A program made the position numbers and the translations under genes. Shown here in pieces: positions 15,001 through 28,690 of a stretch of 64,000 bases of DNA. Numbering within the stretch: the stretch's first letter is position 1; each line of letters starts with the position of its first letter. The notes under the pieces are model-generated. The model saw only the letters and a list, made by a program, of their open reading frames with translations, was not told the origin of the DNA and did not search any database. The stretch is from assembly GCF_963676685.1 (NCBI RefSeq), contig NC_092354.1:26878193-26942192 (forward strand), read 5' to 3'. Origin of the DNA: Mytilus edulis. Lineage: Eukaryota; Mollusca; Bivalvia; Mytilida; Mytilidae.

Positions 15001-18000
15001 TATAGAATGTATAACTAAACCTGCCAACGGTTTTATGAAAATTTTTCTAAAATTTCACTGTAAATTTGACAATTTTTTCGATAATTGTATAAGATGATAC
15101 CTTAAATCGGTCATTTGATCAAGATTATTTTGTTATATGCATTGACAATTGTATCTGAAGTAAACTTGAACCAACTTTATTTTTATTAAAAAAATATTTT
15201 TTTAAGTAAATGTTGCCCCTTTTTTGATAATTCATTCTGATACCACATTATATTGTCCACATTTTAAAGATAGGTGTATAGATTGTAACAATAAACTTGC
15301 CTTTGGTTTTCGTAATGATTTTTCTACATTTTACTTTAAATTTGACTACTTTTTTTGATAATTTTATTAGATATTACCTCAAATTGGTCATTTAATAAAG
15401 ATAATTTTCTTTGTATCAATTTGACATTTTTTTTGATAATTGAATTAGATGTTACCTTAAAACGGTCATTTGATCAAGATAAATTTATAATATGTAATGA
15501 CAATTGTATCTGAAGTAAACTTGAACCGACTTAATTTCTTTTAACAATATTATATTTTTTAGTGAATTCTACCCCATTTTGATAATTCATTCTGATATTA
15601 CATTATATCGACCATATTCTAAATATAGTTGTATAGAATGTATAACCAAACCTGCTAACAGTTTTAATAAAGATTTTTTTACATTTCACTGTAAATTTGG
15701 CAACTTTTTCGATAATTGTAATAGATGATACCTTAAATCGGTCATTTGATCAAGATTATTTTGTTATATGCATTGACAATTGTATCTGAAGTAAACTTGA
15801 ACCAACTTAATTTTTATCAACAAAATTATTTTTTAGTAAATTTTGCTTCTTTTTTGATAATTCATTCTGATACCACAGTCTAAGGATAGGTGTATAGATT
15901 GTAACAATAAACTTGCCAACGGTTTTCGTAATGATTTTCCTACACTTTACTTTAAATATTACAACTTTTTTTGATAATTGTATTAGATTTTACCTAAAAT
16001 CGGTCATTTGATAAAGATAATTTTCTTTGTATCAATTTGACACCTTTTTTGATAATTGTAATAGATTATACCTTAAATCTGTCATTTGAATAAGATTATT
16101 TTGGTTATATGCATTGACAATTGTATCTGAAAAAAACTTGAACCAACTTAATTTTTATTAAAAAACATACTTTTTTAGTAAATGGTGCCCCTTTTTTGAT
16201 AATTCATTCTGATACTACATTCTAAGGATAGGTGTATAGATTGTAACAATAAACTTGCCTTTGGTTTTTGTAATGATTTTTCTACATTTTACTTTTAATT
16301 TGACAATTTTTTTTATAATTGTATAAGATTTTACCTCAAATCGGTCATTTGATAAACATAATTTTCTTTGTATCAATTTGACATCTTTTTTGATAATTGT
16401 AATAGTTGTTATCTTAAATCTGTCATTTGATCAAGATAAATTTATTATATGTGATGACAAAATTGTATCTGAAGTAAACTTGAACCAACTTAATTTCTTT
16501 TAACAATATTATATTTTTTAGTAAATTCTACACCTTTTTGATAATTCATTCTGATATAACATTATATCGTCCATATTCTAAAGATAGTTGTATAGAATAT
16601 ATAACCAAACCTGCCAACAGTTTTAATTAAGATTTGTTTACATTTCACTGTAAATTTGGCAACTTTTTCGATAATTGTAATAGATGATACCTTAAATCGG
16701 TCATTTGATCAAGATTATTTTGTTATATGCATTGACAATTGTATCTGAAGTAAACTTGAACCAACTTAATTTTTATTAACAAAATTATTTTTTAGTAAAT
16801 TTTGCTTCTTTTTTGATAATTCATTCTGATACCACAGTCTAAGGATAGGTGTATAGATTGTAACAATAAACTTGCCAACGGTTTTCGTAATGATTTTCCT
16901 ACACTTTACTTTAAATATTACAACTTTTTTTGATAATTGTATTAGATTTTACCTAAAATCGGTCATTTGATAAAGATAATTTTCTTTGTATCAATTTGAC
17001 ACCTTTTTTGATATTTGTAATAGATGTTATTTTATATCGGTCATTTGATCAAGATAAATAAATAATATGTAATGACAATTGTATCTGAAGTAAACTTGAA
17101 CCAACTTAATTTCTTTTAACAATATTATATTTTTTAGTGAATTCTACCCCTTTTTGATATTTCATTCTGATATTACATTATATCGACCATATTCTAAAGA
17201 TAGTTGTATAGAATGCATTACTAAAGCTGCCAACGGTTTTAATCAAGATTTTTTTTAAATTTCACTGAATATTTGACAACTTTTTCGATAGTTATAATAG
17301 ATGATACCTTAAATCGGTCATTTGATCAAGATTATTTTGTTATATGCATTGACAATCGTATCTGAAGAAAACTTGAACCAACTTAATTTTTATCAAAAAC
17401 ATATTTTTTTAGTAAATTTTGCCCCTTTTTAGACAATTCATTCTGCTACCACATTAAATTGACCACATTCTAAGGATAGGTGTGTAGATTGTAACAATAA
17501 TTTTGCCTTTGGTTTTCGTAATGATTTTTCTACATTTTAGTGTAAATTTGACAACTTTTTCGATAGTTGTAATAGATGATACCTTAAATCGGTCATTTGA
17601 TCAAGATTATTTTGTTATATGCATTGACAATCGTATCTGAAGTAAACTTGAACCAACTTAATTTTTTATCAAAAACATATTTTTTTAGTAAATTTTGCCC
17701 CTTTTTAGATAATTCATTCTGATACATTAAATTGACCACATTCTAAGGATAGGTGTATAGATTGTAACAATAATTTTGCCTTTGGTTTTCGTAATGATTT
17801 TCCTACATTTTACTGTAAATTTGACAACTTTTTCGATAATTGTAATAGATGATACCTTAAATCGGTCATTTGATCAAGATTATTTTGTTATATGCATTGA
17901 CCATTGTATCTAAAGTAAACTTGAACCAACTTAATTTTTATTAAAAAAAATATTTTTTAGTAAATTTTGCTTCTTTTTTGGTAATTTATTCTTATACCAC

Positions 18001-21000
18001 ATTCTAAGGATAGGTGTATAGATTGTAACAATAAACTTGCTTACGGTTTTCGTAATGATTTTTCTACATCTCACTTTAAAATTTGACAACTTTTTTTGAT
18101 AATTGTATTAGATTTAACCTAAAATCGGTCATTTGAGAAAGATAATTTTCTTTGTATCAATTTGACATCTTTTTTGATAATTGTAATAGATGATACCTTA
18201 AATCTGTCATTTGATCAAGATTATTTTGGTTATATGCATTGACAATTGTATCTGAAGTAAACTTGAACCAACTTAATTTTTATTAAAAAACATACTTTTT
18301 TAGTAAATGTTGCCCCTTTTTTAATAATTCATTCTGATACCACATTATATTGACCACATTTTAAAGATAGGTGTATAGATTGTAACAATAAACTTGCCAA
18401 CGGTTTTCGTAATGATTTTTCTACATTTTACTTTAAATTTGACAACTTTTTTTGATAATTGTATTAGATTTTACCTCAAATCGGTCATTTGATAAAGATA
18501 ATTTTCTTTGTATCAATTTGACATCTTTTTTGATAATTGTAATAGATGTTACCTTAAAACGGTCATTTGATCAAGATAAATTTATAATATGTAATAACAA
18601 TTGTATCTGAAGTAAACTTGAACCAACTTAATTTCTTTTAACAATATTATATTTTTTAGTAATTTCTACCCCTTTTTGATAATTCATTCTGACATGTCTG
18701 ATATAACATCATATCGACCATATTCTAAAGACAGTTGTATAGAATGTATAACTAAAGCTGCCAACGGTTTTATCAAGATTTTTCTAAAATTTCACTGTAA
18801 ATTTGACAACTTTTTCGATAATTGTAATAGATGATACCTTAAATCGGTCATTTGATCAAGATTATTTGGTTATATGCATTGACAATTGTATCTGAAGTAA
18901 ACTTGAACCAATTTAATTTTTATTAAAAAAATATTTTTCTAGTAAATGTTGCCCCTTTTTTGATAATTCATTCTGATACTACATTAAATTGACCACATTC
19001 TAAGGATAGGTGTATAGATTGTAACAATAAACTTGCCTTTGGTTTTCGTAATGATTTTTGTACATTTTACTTTTAATTTGACAATTTTTTTTTATAATTG
19101 TATTAGATTTTACCTCAAATCGGTCATTTGATGAAGATAATTTTCTTTGTATCAATTTGACATCTTTTTTGATAATTGTAATAGATGTTACCTTAAATCT
19201 GTCATTTGATCAAGATAAATTTATTATATGTGATGACAAAATTGTATCTGAAGTAAACTTGAACCAACTTAATTTCTTTTAACAATATTATATTTTTTAG
19301 TAAATTCTACCCCTTTTTGATAATTCATTCTGATATAACATTATATCGTCCATATTCTAAAGATAGTTTTATAGAATATATAACCAAACCTGCCAACAGT
19401 TTTAATCAAGATTTTTTTTATATTTCACTGTAAATTTGACAACTTTTTCGATAATTGTAATAGATGATACCTTAAATCGGTCATTTGAACAAGATTATTT
19501 GGTTATATGAATTGACAATTGTATCTGAAGTAAACTTCAACCAACTTAATTTCTATTAAAAAACATATTTTTTTAGTAAATGTTGCCCGTTTTTTGATAA
19601 TTCATTCTGATACCACATTATATTGACAACATTTTAAAGATAGGTGTATAGATTGTAACAATAAACTTGCCAACGGTTTTCGTAATGATTTTTCTACATT
19701 TTACTTTAAATTTGACAACTTTTTTTGATAATTGTATTAGATTTTAACTCAAATCGGTCATTTGATAAAGATAATTTTCTTTGTATCAATTTGACACCTT
19801 TTTTGATAATTGTAATAGATGTTATCTTATATCGGTCATTTGATCAAGATAAATTTATAATATGTAATGACAATTGTATCTGAAGTAAACTTGAACCAAC
19901 TTAATTTCTTTTAACAATATTAAATTTTTAGTGAATTCTACCCCTTTTTGATATTTCATTCTGATATAACATTATATCGACCATATTCTAAAGATAGTTG
20001 TATAGAATATATAACCAAACCTGCCAACAGTTTTAATCAAGATTTTTTTATATTTCACTGTAAATTTGACAACTTTTTCGATAATTGTAATAGATGATAC
20101 CTTAAATCGGTCATTTGAACAAGATTATTTGGTTATATGAATTGACAATTGTATCTGAAGTAAACTTCAACCAACTTAATTTCTATTAAAAAAAAAGATA
20201 TTTTTTTAGTGAATGTTGCCCGTTTTTTTGATAATTCATTCTGATACCACATTATATTGACAACATTTTAAAGATAGGTGTATAGATTGTAACAATAAAC
20301 TTGCCAACGGTTTTCGTAATGATTTTTCTACATTTTACTTTAAATTTGACAACTTTTTTTGATAATTGTATTAGATTTTACCTCAAATCGGTCATTTGAT
20401 AAAGATAATTTTCTTTGTATCAATTTGACACCTTTTTTGATAATTGTAATAGATGTTATCTTATATCGGTCATTTGATCAAGATAAATTTATAATATGTA
20501 ATGACAATTGTATCTGAAGTAAACTTGAACCAACTTAATTTCTTTTAACAATATTATATTTTTTAGTGAATTCTACCCCTTTTTGATATTTCATTCTGAT
20601 ATAACATTATATCGACCATATTCTAAAGATAGTTGTATAGAATGCATTACTAAACCTGCCAACGGTTTTAATCAAGATTTTTTTTAAATTTCACTGAATA
20701 TTTGACAACTTTTTCGATAATTGTAATAGATGATACCTTAAATCGGTCATTTGATCAAGATTATTTGGTTATATGCATTGACAATTGTATCTGAAGTAAA
20801 CTTGAACCAATTTAATTTTTATTAAAAAAATATTTTTCTAGTAAATGTTGCCCCTTTTTTGATAATTCATTCTGATACTACATTAAATTGACCACATTCT
20901 AAGGATAGGTGTATAGATTGTAACAATAAACTTGCCTTTGGTTTTCGTAATGATTTTTGTACATTTTACTTTTAATTTGACAATTTTTTTTTATAATTGT

Positions 21001-21659
21001 ATTAGATTTTACCTCAAATCGGTCATTTGATGAAGATAATTTTCTTTGTATCAATTTGACATCTTTTTTGATAATTGTAATAGATGTTACCTTAAATCTG
21101 TCATTTGATCAAGATATCTGAAGTAAACTTGAACCAACTTAATTTTTATCAAAAACATATTTTTTAGTAAATTGTGCCCCTTTTTAGATAATTCATTCTG
21201 ATACCACATTAAATTGACCACATTCTAAGGATAGGTGTATAGATTGTAACAATAAACTTGCCAACGGTTTTCGTAATGATTTTTCTACATCTTACTTTAA
21301 AATTTGACAACTTTTTTTGATAATTGTATTAGATTTTACCTAAAATCGGTCATTTGATAAAGATAATTTTCTTTGTATCAATTTGACATCTTTTTTGATA
21401 ATTGTAATAGATGATATTTTAAATCTGTCATTTGATCAAGATTATTTGGTTATATGCATTGACAATTGTATCTGAAGTAAACTTGAACCAACTTAATTTT
21501 TATTAAAAAACATACTTTTTTAGTAAATGTTGCCCCTTTTTTGATAATTCATTCTGATACCACATTATATTGACCACATTTTAAAGATAGGTGTATAGAT
21601 TGTAACAATAAACTTGCCAACGGTTTTCGTAATGATTTTTCTACATTTTACTTTAAATT

Positions 21660-21832
21660 TGACAACTTTTTTTGATAATTGTATTAGATTTTACCTCAAA
21701 TCGGTCATTTGATAAAGTTAATTTTCTTTGTATCAATTTGACATCTTTTTTGATAATTGTATTAGATTTTACCTCAAATCGGTCATTTGATAAAGTTAAT
21801 TTTCTTTGTATCAATTTGACATCTTTTTTGAT
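21660..21832. repeat. Local triplication of 78-bp satellite subunit
   Basis: The ~78-bp subunit 'gataattgtattagatttta' through 'tttctttgtatcaatttgac' occurs twice in perfect tandem here (about 21675 and 21753) and is followed by the usual '...aatagatgttacc' subunit. The long monomer therefore carries three subunits instead of two. This shows directly that the 78-bp unit can expand within a monomer. Confidence 0.85.
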
Positions 21833-24800
21833 AATTGTAATAGATGTTACCTTAAAACGGTCATTTGATCAAGATAAATTTATAATATGTAATGACAATT
21901 GTATCTGAAGTAAACTTGAACCAACTTAATTTCTTTTAACAATATTATATTTTTTAGTAAATTCTACCCCTTTTTGATAATTCATTCTGATATAACATTA
22001 TATCGTCCATATTCTAAAGATAGTTGTATAGAATATATAACCAAACCTGCCAACAGTTTTAATCAAGATTTTTTTTATATTTCACTGTAAATTTGACAAC
22101 TTTTTCGATAATTGTAATAGATGATACCTTAAATCGGTCATTTGAACAAGATTATTTGGTTATATGAATTGACAATTGTATCTGAAGTAAACTTGAACCA
22201 ACTTAATTTCTATTAAAAAACATATTTTTTTAGTAAATGTTGCCCGTTTTTTGATAATTCATTCTGATACCACATTATATTCACAACATTTTAAAGATAG
22301 GTGTATAGATTGTAACAATAAACTTGCCAACGGTTTTCGTAATGATTTTTCTACATTTTACTTTAAATTTGACAACTTTTTTTGATAATTGTATTAAATT
22401 TTATCTCAAATCGGTCATTTGATAAAGATAATTTTTTTTGTATCAATTTGACACCTTTTTTGATAATTGTAATAGATGTTATCTTATATCGGTCATTTGA
22501 TCAAGATAAATTTATAATATGTAATGACAATTGTATCTGAAGTAAACTTGAACCAACTTCATTTCTTTTAACAATATTATATTTTTTAGTGAATTCTACC
22601 CCTTTTTGATAATTCATTCTGATATAACATTATATCGACCATATTCTAAAGATAGTTGTATAGAATATATTACCAAAGCTGCCAACAGTTTTAATCAAGA
22701 TTTGTTTACATTTCACTGTAAATTTGACAACTTTTTCGATAATTGTAATAGATGATACCTTAAATCGGTCATTTGATCAAGATTATTTTGTTATAAGCAT
22801 TGACAATTGTATCTGAAGTAAACTTGAACCAACTTAATTTTTATTAAAAAAAATATTTTTTAGTAAATTTTAGGATATATATTAACTCTTTGATTTACTT
22901 GCAAAACGCAAATGCAGATCATAAGTGGCATGCAGTTAAGCTTTTCATTCAAAAGCTGCCATCGCATATCTTTCATTTTTGTTTTATTTAAACGTGAAAC
23001 ATAATGTTCTATGTATTAGGCAAAAAGGGTAATCCTCAAAGCCTTTTGATGACAAATTATGAAGGTAAAAACTTCGTAACGGGGAAATTTTGTGTTTTAC
23101 CCGATTCCAATATCATACAACAAAGCGCTGATGAATGGATTATATCGTATCTACTATAAAATAATAAAACTACAATTTTTCTTTTCATGTACACTTGTTT
23201 TTATGAGGTCATCTTGTTTAAAACGATATCTTTTTTAATTTCAAAAATTTCTTCACATCAATCATTTACTTAAAGATATTCCGGATAGTTGTGTCCCGTC
23301 CATGATTGGGCTGGGACATAGTTTTCCTGTAATATTTGGACTTGATATTACCTGTTTTTGTTGATGTTTTATTGTTTCGTTGAATTATTTTGGTGTCCGT
23401 AATTCTTTTTTAAGTTTGTGTTATTTTGATTTTATTTATGTAAAAGGCGAAATTTTAGAAATAGGGATCCGACAAAATCCCAAAAAGATAACAAAACTTG
23501 AAAGTCCGTTGAAACTTTGCGTTATCATCTCAAACAAGCAAACATTCATTTTAATACCTTTAATATATACTGTTATTTTATTAAATACAGAAGAAGAATA
23601 ATTGATTTATTTTTACAAACGTACAGTAAATTGAAGTATTTTGACACAGTTGATTGGTGTAATGATAAAATATACACGTCAAGATTGCGCATATAATTGT
23701 GACTTTAATTCATAGATGTACTAGCACATCTATCATCGGGTTCATTCTATTCGCTTGAAAATTCTTTAAAATAAAAATGGATACGAATGATGCATAAGTC
23801 TACATGACATAGTGATATCTACAGTTCGCACTGCAATTTGAAATGCAGAACCTTTTAAAGACCTAAAGTAGACCTTTTTGCTTAGTTCTATGATTTCAAA
23901 ATTCAGATATATTGAAGATATAAACCTTAATTTCTCTTTTTTACCTAAATGTTAGCCAGTCAGTACTTACATTTCCCAGTTAGCTTGTGATAAAGGATAC
24001 TACAGAAATTAGAATGTTCGCTTCATATCTTTGCCCTTGATATTGAGACGGATTGACTACAAACAAAAATCTATGACAAACTTTGGAGGGCGATTTTAAC
24101 TTTCCAAATGTCAGTTCCCCCAGCTTAGGTCTCAATGTACTACTCTCCTCTGCGCCATCGTATAATGTGCACATATCTCAAATGATACCCTATTATGTTG
24201 CTTGTTGAGTCAATACAGTCTTCTTGGACATGGGTGTACCCCTGACTACTCAAAACAGGCCGCAGAATTATAAGTGATAATCAAACATATTAGTCGACGA
24301 TAATATCTAGAAACGACATGTAGATTAGGAGAACGACGTAAATGACAAACAAAATTCTGCAAAACTCTACATAGACCCCAAAGATAAACACGAAACATAC
24401 TGAAAATAAGGTTATCTCGTGTGCCCCCGGAAAGTTTAGTAGATTCTGTTTCAATTGTAATACCTAAGTGTCGAACATGTAAATTTAATTTTGGTGTCAT
24501 GTACTTAATTATGAAGAACTTGCGACTGAAATAGACACAAAATGGTTTTTTTTTATTACCGTATCACGAATAATGATACATTTAAGCTCTGTCGTGACCT
24601 AACTCACTAGCACGTCTTTTTGCGGTTTACAATTTTTAGATACTAAGTGTCAGATCAGATCTGAAAATTTGCAATTAATTTGTGTTCCATTCCTGTTTGT
24701 AATATAATGATACTTTTGATTTGGATGACACGGGTACCATCTTGTTGACACAACCAAACAGAACTATTTTTAGTTTTTCCTGGAATTCCCGTAGCTTTGT

Positions 24801-24864
24801 TCAAATCATAACCATCGATAACTTACATACTGTTGCCTGTGTTTCCTTGAGACATACAGACAAA

Positions 24865-24880
24865 ATGGCAGCCGGCTCAG
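24865..24880 (+). other. Weak candidate for a short first coding exon
   Basis: An ATG with A at -3 and G at +4 opens five codons (M-A-A-G-S) and is followed at once by 'ggtaaaaaaac', a possible splice donor. Nothing downstream in the window on the plus strand could be joined to it. It is recorded only because the start context is strong; chance is likely. Confidence 0.12.
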
Positions 24881-25107
24881 GTAAAAAAACCGAAGTCACG
24901 GCTATCAAATGTTGTGCTATGTGTACTATTGTTTGTCTGTGTTTTTTCCTAATTTTTAGGCTATGGCGTTGTCAGCTTATTTCGACTTAATATGACTTTT
25001 AATGTCCCTTTAATATCTTTTGTCTCTCTTTCATATGCTTGCATCTATTGTAAAGAAAACTACAACCAAGACGAGGAATTTCATTCTCTAAAACAGAACA
25101 TTTAAGT

Positions 25108-25205
25108 ATTGATTGATTGTTGGTTGCTTAACGTCCAGTGGCAAATATTTCATGCATATTCAAGTTCACAATAAATACAATAGGTAGGTTGATACAATAA
25201 GTAAA
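25108..25205 (-). repeat. 5'-truncated copy of the AATC-tailed repeat
   Basis: Read on the minus strand this is the last ~95 bases of the element seen in full at 62827-63241 and 63536-63945. It includes 'gaatatgcatgaaatatttg', 'ccactggacgttaagcaacc' and the (AATC)n tail. Only the 3' end is present, the pattern expected of a target-primed retroelement that was truncated at its 5' end on insertion. Confidence 0.8.
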
Positions 25206-27079
25206 GGCTGTTTAATGCTTATTTGTCATATAGCCACTATGAACCTTTACTGGGAGTCGAACAGTTGTATTCTAATTTACAACATCTTTTACAGAAGAAA
25301 GTTTTTTACCATCATCAGGGTGATATAAATGCTATCCCTAGTTCAAATATCAAATCACTTATACAGACCAGAGTGTAGGGCGACCACGACAATCGGAACA
25401 TTGCACAAACTACAGTCATGTGATCATGGCTAGTGTACACTGTCTATAGATGCGGATCACAGATGGTTTTTTTTCTTGGCTTTTGTTTCGAGATATTTTG
25501 AGTTTCAAGCAGCAGGACAAGACGTTTCTTCCAATACAGGGTTCTTTTGACATTTATCCTAGAGGTGCACTGATGTTTCAGTTGTTTTATGTCCCCCATA
25601 AAATAGATTGACATAGCCAGAGTGTATTTAGCAATGACGATGATGTCCAATGGTGATGGATAAAAGCTCGCTATATGTGGTACACAAACATTTGACCACC
25701 ACTCTTTTGCAAGGCACAACACGTTAAATGTCCGAAGTTTAACATTGATATTCGCAATATCATTATATAGGATTCGTGGCTTAAGAATTGTGTTGTGTTC
25801 ACTAAACACTACTGACCAATTCTGACATTCGAGATTTGCTAAAACTTCCACTTGCGAACATACGTATTCCGGCCAATGGTCAGAACGTCCTTATAACGTC
25901 CCCACATTACAAAAGTCATTTGAGGTCTGAATTACTGATTAAAGTTAGGTATATTTAGTGCTATGTCAATTTATCCCCCGTAAAAGAAATGATCTTTCGT
26001 CACTTAGTTTGGGATTGAATAACCGAAATGTTCTTCATTTTCAAACGAATAATTCTATTCTTTCATAAAATATACCTGTTTAAAGTTTTAAGTTTATCTT
26101 AAAATGATTATTTTTCCTATTGATACAAATGTATTTGATAGAATTCGTCATGACATTGTCAAAACTCATCTATAAGTATGTTTTGAAATAATTTGTGTTC
26201 ACGGTCTGTTTTGGATGAACCGAGTTCAACGTATATGGCAAAAACTTAAGTTTTCACTTTCATTGCTGTATACTAAATGGTTATATGAATAAATACATAT
26301 TTTCTCATAATTTTCTATAAATTTTGTTAAGTTCTGACAGACGTTGTTCTTAATATTTGAAAAAAAAACACATCATGTAAAACTGAAAACGACCCCCCTT
26401 TTTGTACAGTCGCATACGTATGTTCGAAAATCTCATATAATGATGGATTTCCACTTTTTGGATGAAAAATTGAATAAGGAAGAAAATAGATTTAAGTTTT
26501 CAATCATTCTACTGTAAACAGGGTATTTAAATTGGAGTTAGATATTCAATTTTAATTTTCCTTAAAAACGACATATAACCTTTGATCAAGATTTCTGAAA
26601 AACTGCACCATATTTTAATTTGACGACCAGAAGAATCTCAAAGTACACATATTTCCGTATCCAATGATATATGATATAACCGTGTACAATTTTTGACGAT
26701 TAAAATTTTATAAATCCGACTTTGGTCACCGGCCTACTAGTTGTTAACATGAGTATTTGCTAGAGGATTGAGTCACGCAAGTTGTTGTGATTTCGGAGCC
26801 TTTTACAGCAAACAATGCGTAAGGGGTTTTGCTGATTTTCAAAGACCGTACGGCGACATATAGCTGTTCGTTTCTGTGGTAAAGATGCTGAATAATTGTT
26901 ATTTATCACATACCCAAATAGCTAGGATTTAACTTAAAATAATAGCATAAATAAAGTCTTTCAACAGAACGATGGTACCTTATTAACTTAAAATGTTGAA
27001 ACGGTCTTTTTTCTCTTTAGAATATTTTTGTCAGCTTTAGCAATACTTACCACTTGGTGTTACTTAACATTATGTTTGA

Positions 27080-27150
27080 AAATTATACTGTAATTGTTCT
27101 GCTCATTTTGGGCGTCATGATTGGCAAATAAAATATTTGTTTGTTTGTAT
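27080..27150 (+). repeat. LINE-like 3' tail with short tandem end
   Basis: The stretch 'gttctgctcattttgggcgt' followed by 'gattggcaaataaaa' and a TTTG-type microsatellite resembles the tail inserted at 41924-42028 ('actgctcttttagggcgtcc', 'ttgattgacaataaaa', then TATTG repeats). Both look like 3' ends of the same group of non-LTR retroelements, whose termini are short tandem repeats. No coding part remains. Confidence 0.5.
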
Positions 27151-28690
27151 TAAAATTGAAATAATAAATGTAACATCTGGGGTTTTCGTTTCTTTGGCTC
27201 TTTTTGTACTGTCTTTCCTTTTCAGAAGCGGCTTTCGGCTCTTTTCTCTCTCCAACGTACTCAGCAAAAACTCGCCTTTTTTATATTTCTCGAAGAAAAA
27301 CTCCAAAACCTCTTATTGAAAAATAACATATTCAACAGACATTATGTTCCCTGTGTTGGTGTTGTGTAATGTACAAATACAACGAAATAGAGCACTGCAA
27401 TCATGGTGCAATGCATATGAGACATTCCACAGTACAGTGTATATCTATTGTGAAAGATGTCCAAATTGTAAAGCGTAGCATATCTTTATTTTTTTTGTGC
27501 AGCCTGTAAGATTGATATATAAATAATTAAACTACGTTGCTAGGAACATAACTTATACCGTTTTGGGGCATTAAAACAGCATTTTCATTATAGTGGTTGA
27601 AAGGTAACGCACGTTACTTGACCGATCAATATTCAGTTTCTATTCAAATCAGAAGAATAAATCTCTATCAAATGATGATGACTAGCAATTTCCAACATAA
27701 ATGAAACATTTATTGTGCATTTTTGTTAATATTTTTCAACCATAGACGTCTACTTTTATCTGTTGACATTGTGCTGGTAGTGTGGTCATACTTCATCTAC
27801 ATTGTTATACTTATTATGAGAATTACTGTTGATTAACTGATGAAATAAGTGAATCTGAAAAGTTAAGAAATGTTTCTGTAAAATGTTTAATATATAAGCT
27901 AAAGAAAAGTCTGCAGAAACCCAACTATTTCATACAAAATAGTAACCTATGTTACGTTTGGCAATATAACAGACGTGATGTCAAAACACAACGTCTGTTA
28001 CCTGTTTTTAGTATTTTCATTGTTATATTTGAACTATACTTAGTGTTGAGATATTTTCTATTGCCAAATGTGGTATACAAACAAAGTACAATACCCATCA
28101 TGCGGTTTTTAGCACAAACAGAGAAAAAAAAAGATGACTAGGTATTGATTTTTGCCCATGAAATGTTAAGTGTATGCGAATATAGAAAAATAAGCTTGCC
28201 GAATCAATCAACATGTTTACCATATTAGCTTTATGAGACCTCAGCAAAAACAATGGGTATAGTGGCAATGAAGGATGGATGAAAGCAAATAAACAAAATA
28301 CCACCTTTATACTAGATCGACATTATCAAGTTTTTTACCATGATAGTTCACGTGTGGCAAATACTAATTTTAATTTCCAACCTAGGCTCAAATGTTTGAG
28401 CTTCTGCACTTGAGGCAATAGTACCAAACATAACACATATTGAATGGTACACATTCACTTGTGTATTGGAGCTGCAAACACAAAAGGCCATCAAAAACCA
28501 AGGACAACAATAAGAAACGCCAACAAAAAGAACTAACTTGAATGATAGAATAATGTTGAAAGGATATATTTAGGTGTTTCCACATTTTTTACTACTACAC
28601 CCATTAATAATAATAAACAATTATGGACTATTCAAGCAATTGTGACACTGTGTTACCAGTAAACATAGTAAGTCAAATGAATGAAAACAT

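Larger units (their letters stand above)
1793..22871. repeat. 21-kb satellite array of alternating 275/350-bp monomers
   Basis: The box 'tctgaagtaaacttgaacc' recurs from start to end at spacings that alternate between about 275 and about 350 bp (for example 1807, 2083, 2437, 2711, 3055, 3329), giving a dimer of about 620 bp and roughly 65-70 monomers in all. Each monomer holds a variable number of ~77-bp subunits built around 'gataattgtaatagatg' and 'cggtcatttgatcaagat'. The long monomer has one more subunit than the short one, which accounts for the ~75-bp difference. The array ends inside a monomer at about 22871 ('ttttttagtaaatttt'). All open frames in it (63-83 codons, both strands) are repeat translations with no coding signature. 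I do not recognise the family. Confidence 0.93.
22872..28690. other. Non-genic region between satellite and large gene
   Basis: I find no supported gene in these 5.8 kb. The longest open frame is on the minus strand at 25444-25851 (135 codons). It has no domain I recognise, no clear splice context and a composition similar to its surroundings. The region holds two short retroelement tails (25108-25205 and 27080-27150) and small hairpins at 23712-23733, near 27607 and at 27967-28000. A good start context with a following GT (24865-24881) is listed separately as a weak exon candidate. Confidence 0.5.

Noticed and set aside
2732-21908. Series of 63-83-codon open frames on both strands
   Set aside because: They repeat with the satellite period, overlap each other on opposite strands and start at the same module; they are translations of tandem repeats.
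1793-22871. CRISPR-like array
   Set aside because: Repeats are hundreds of bases long with no unique spacers, and the genome is eukaryotic.
25444-25851. 135-codon minus-strand open frame
   Set aside because: No domain, no repeat match, no convincing splice context; length is possible by chance in a 64-kb window.
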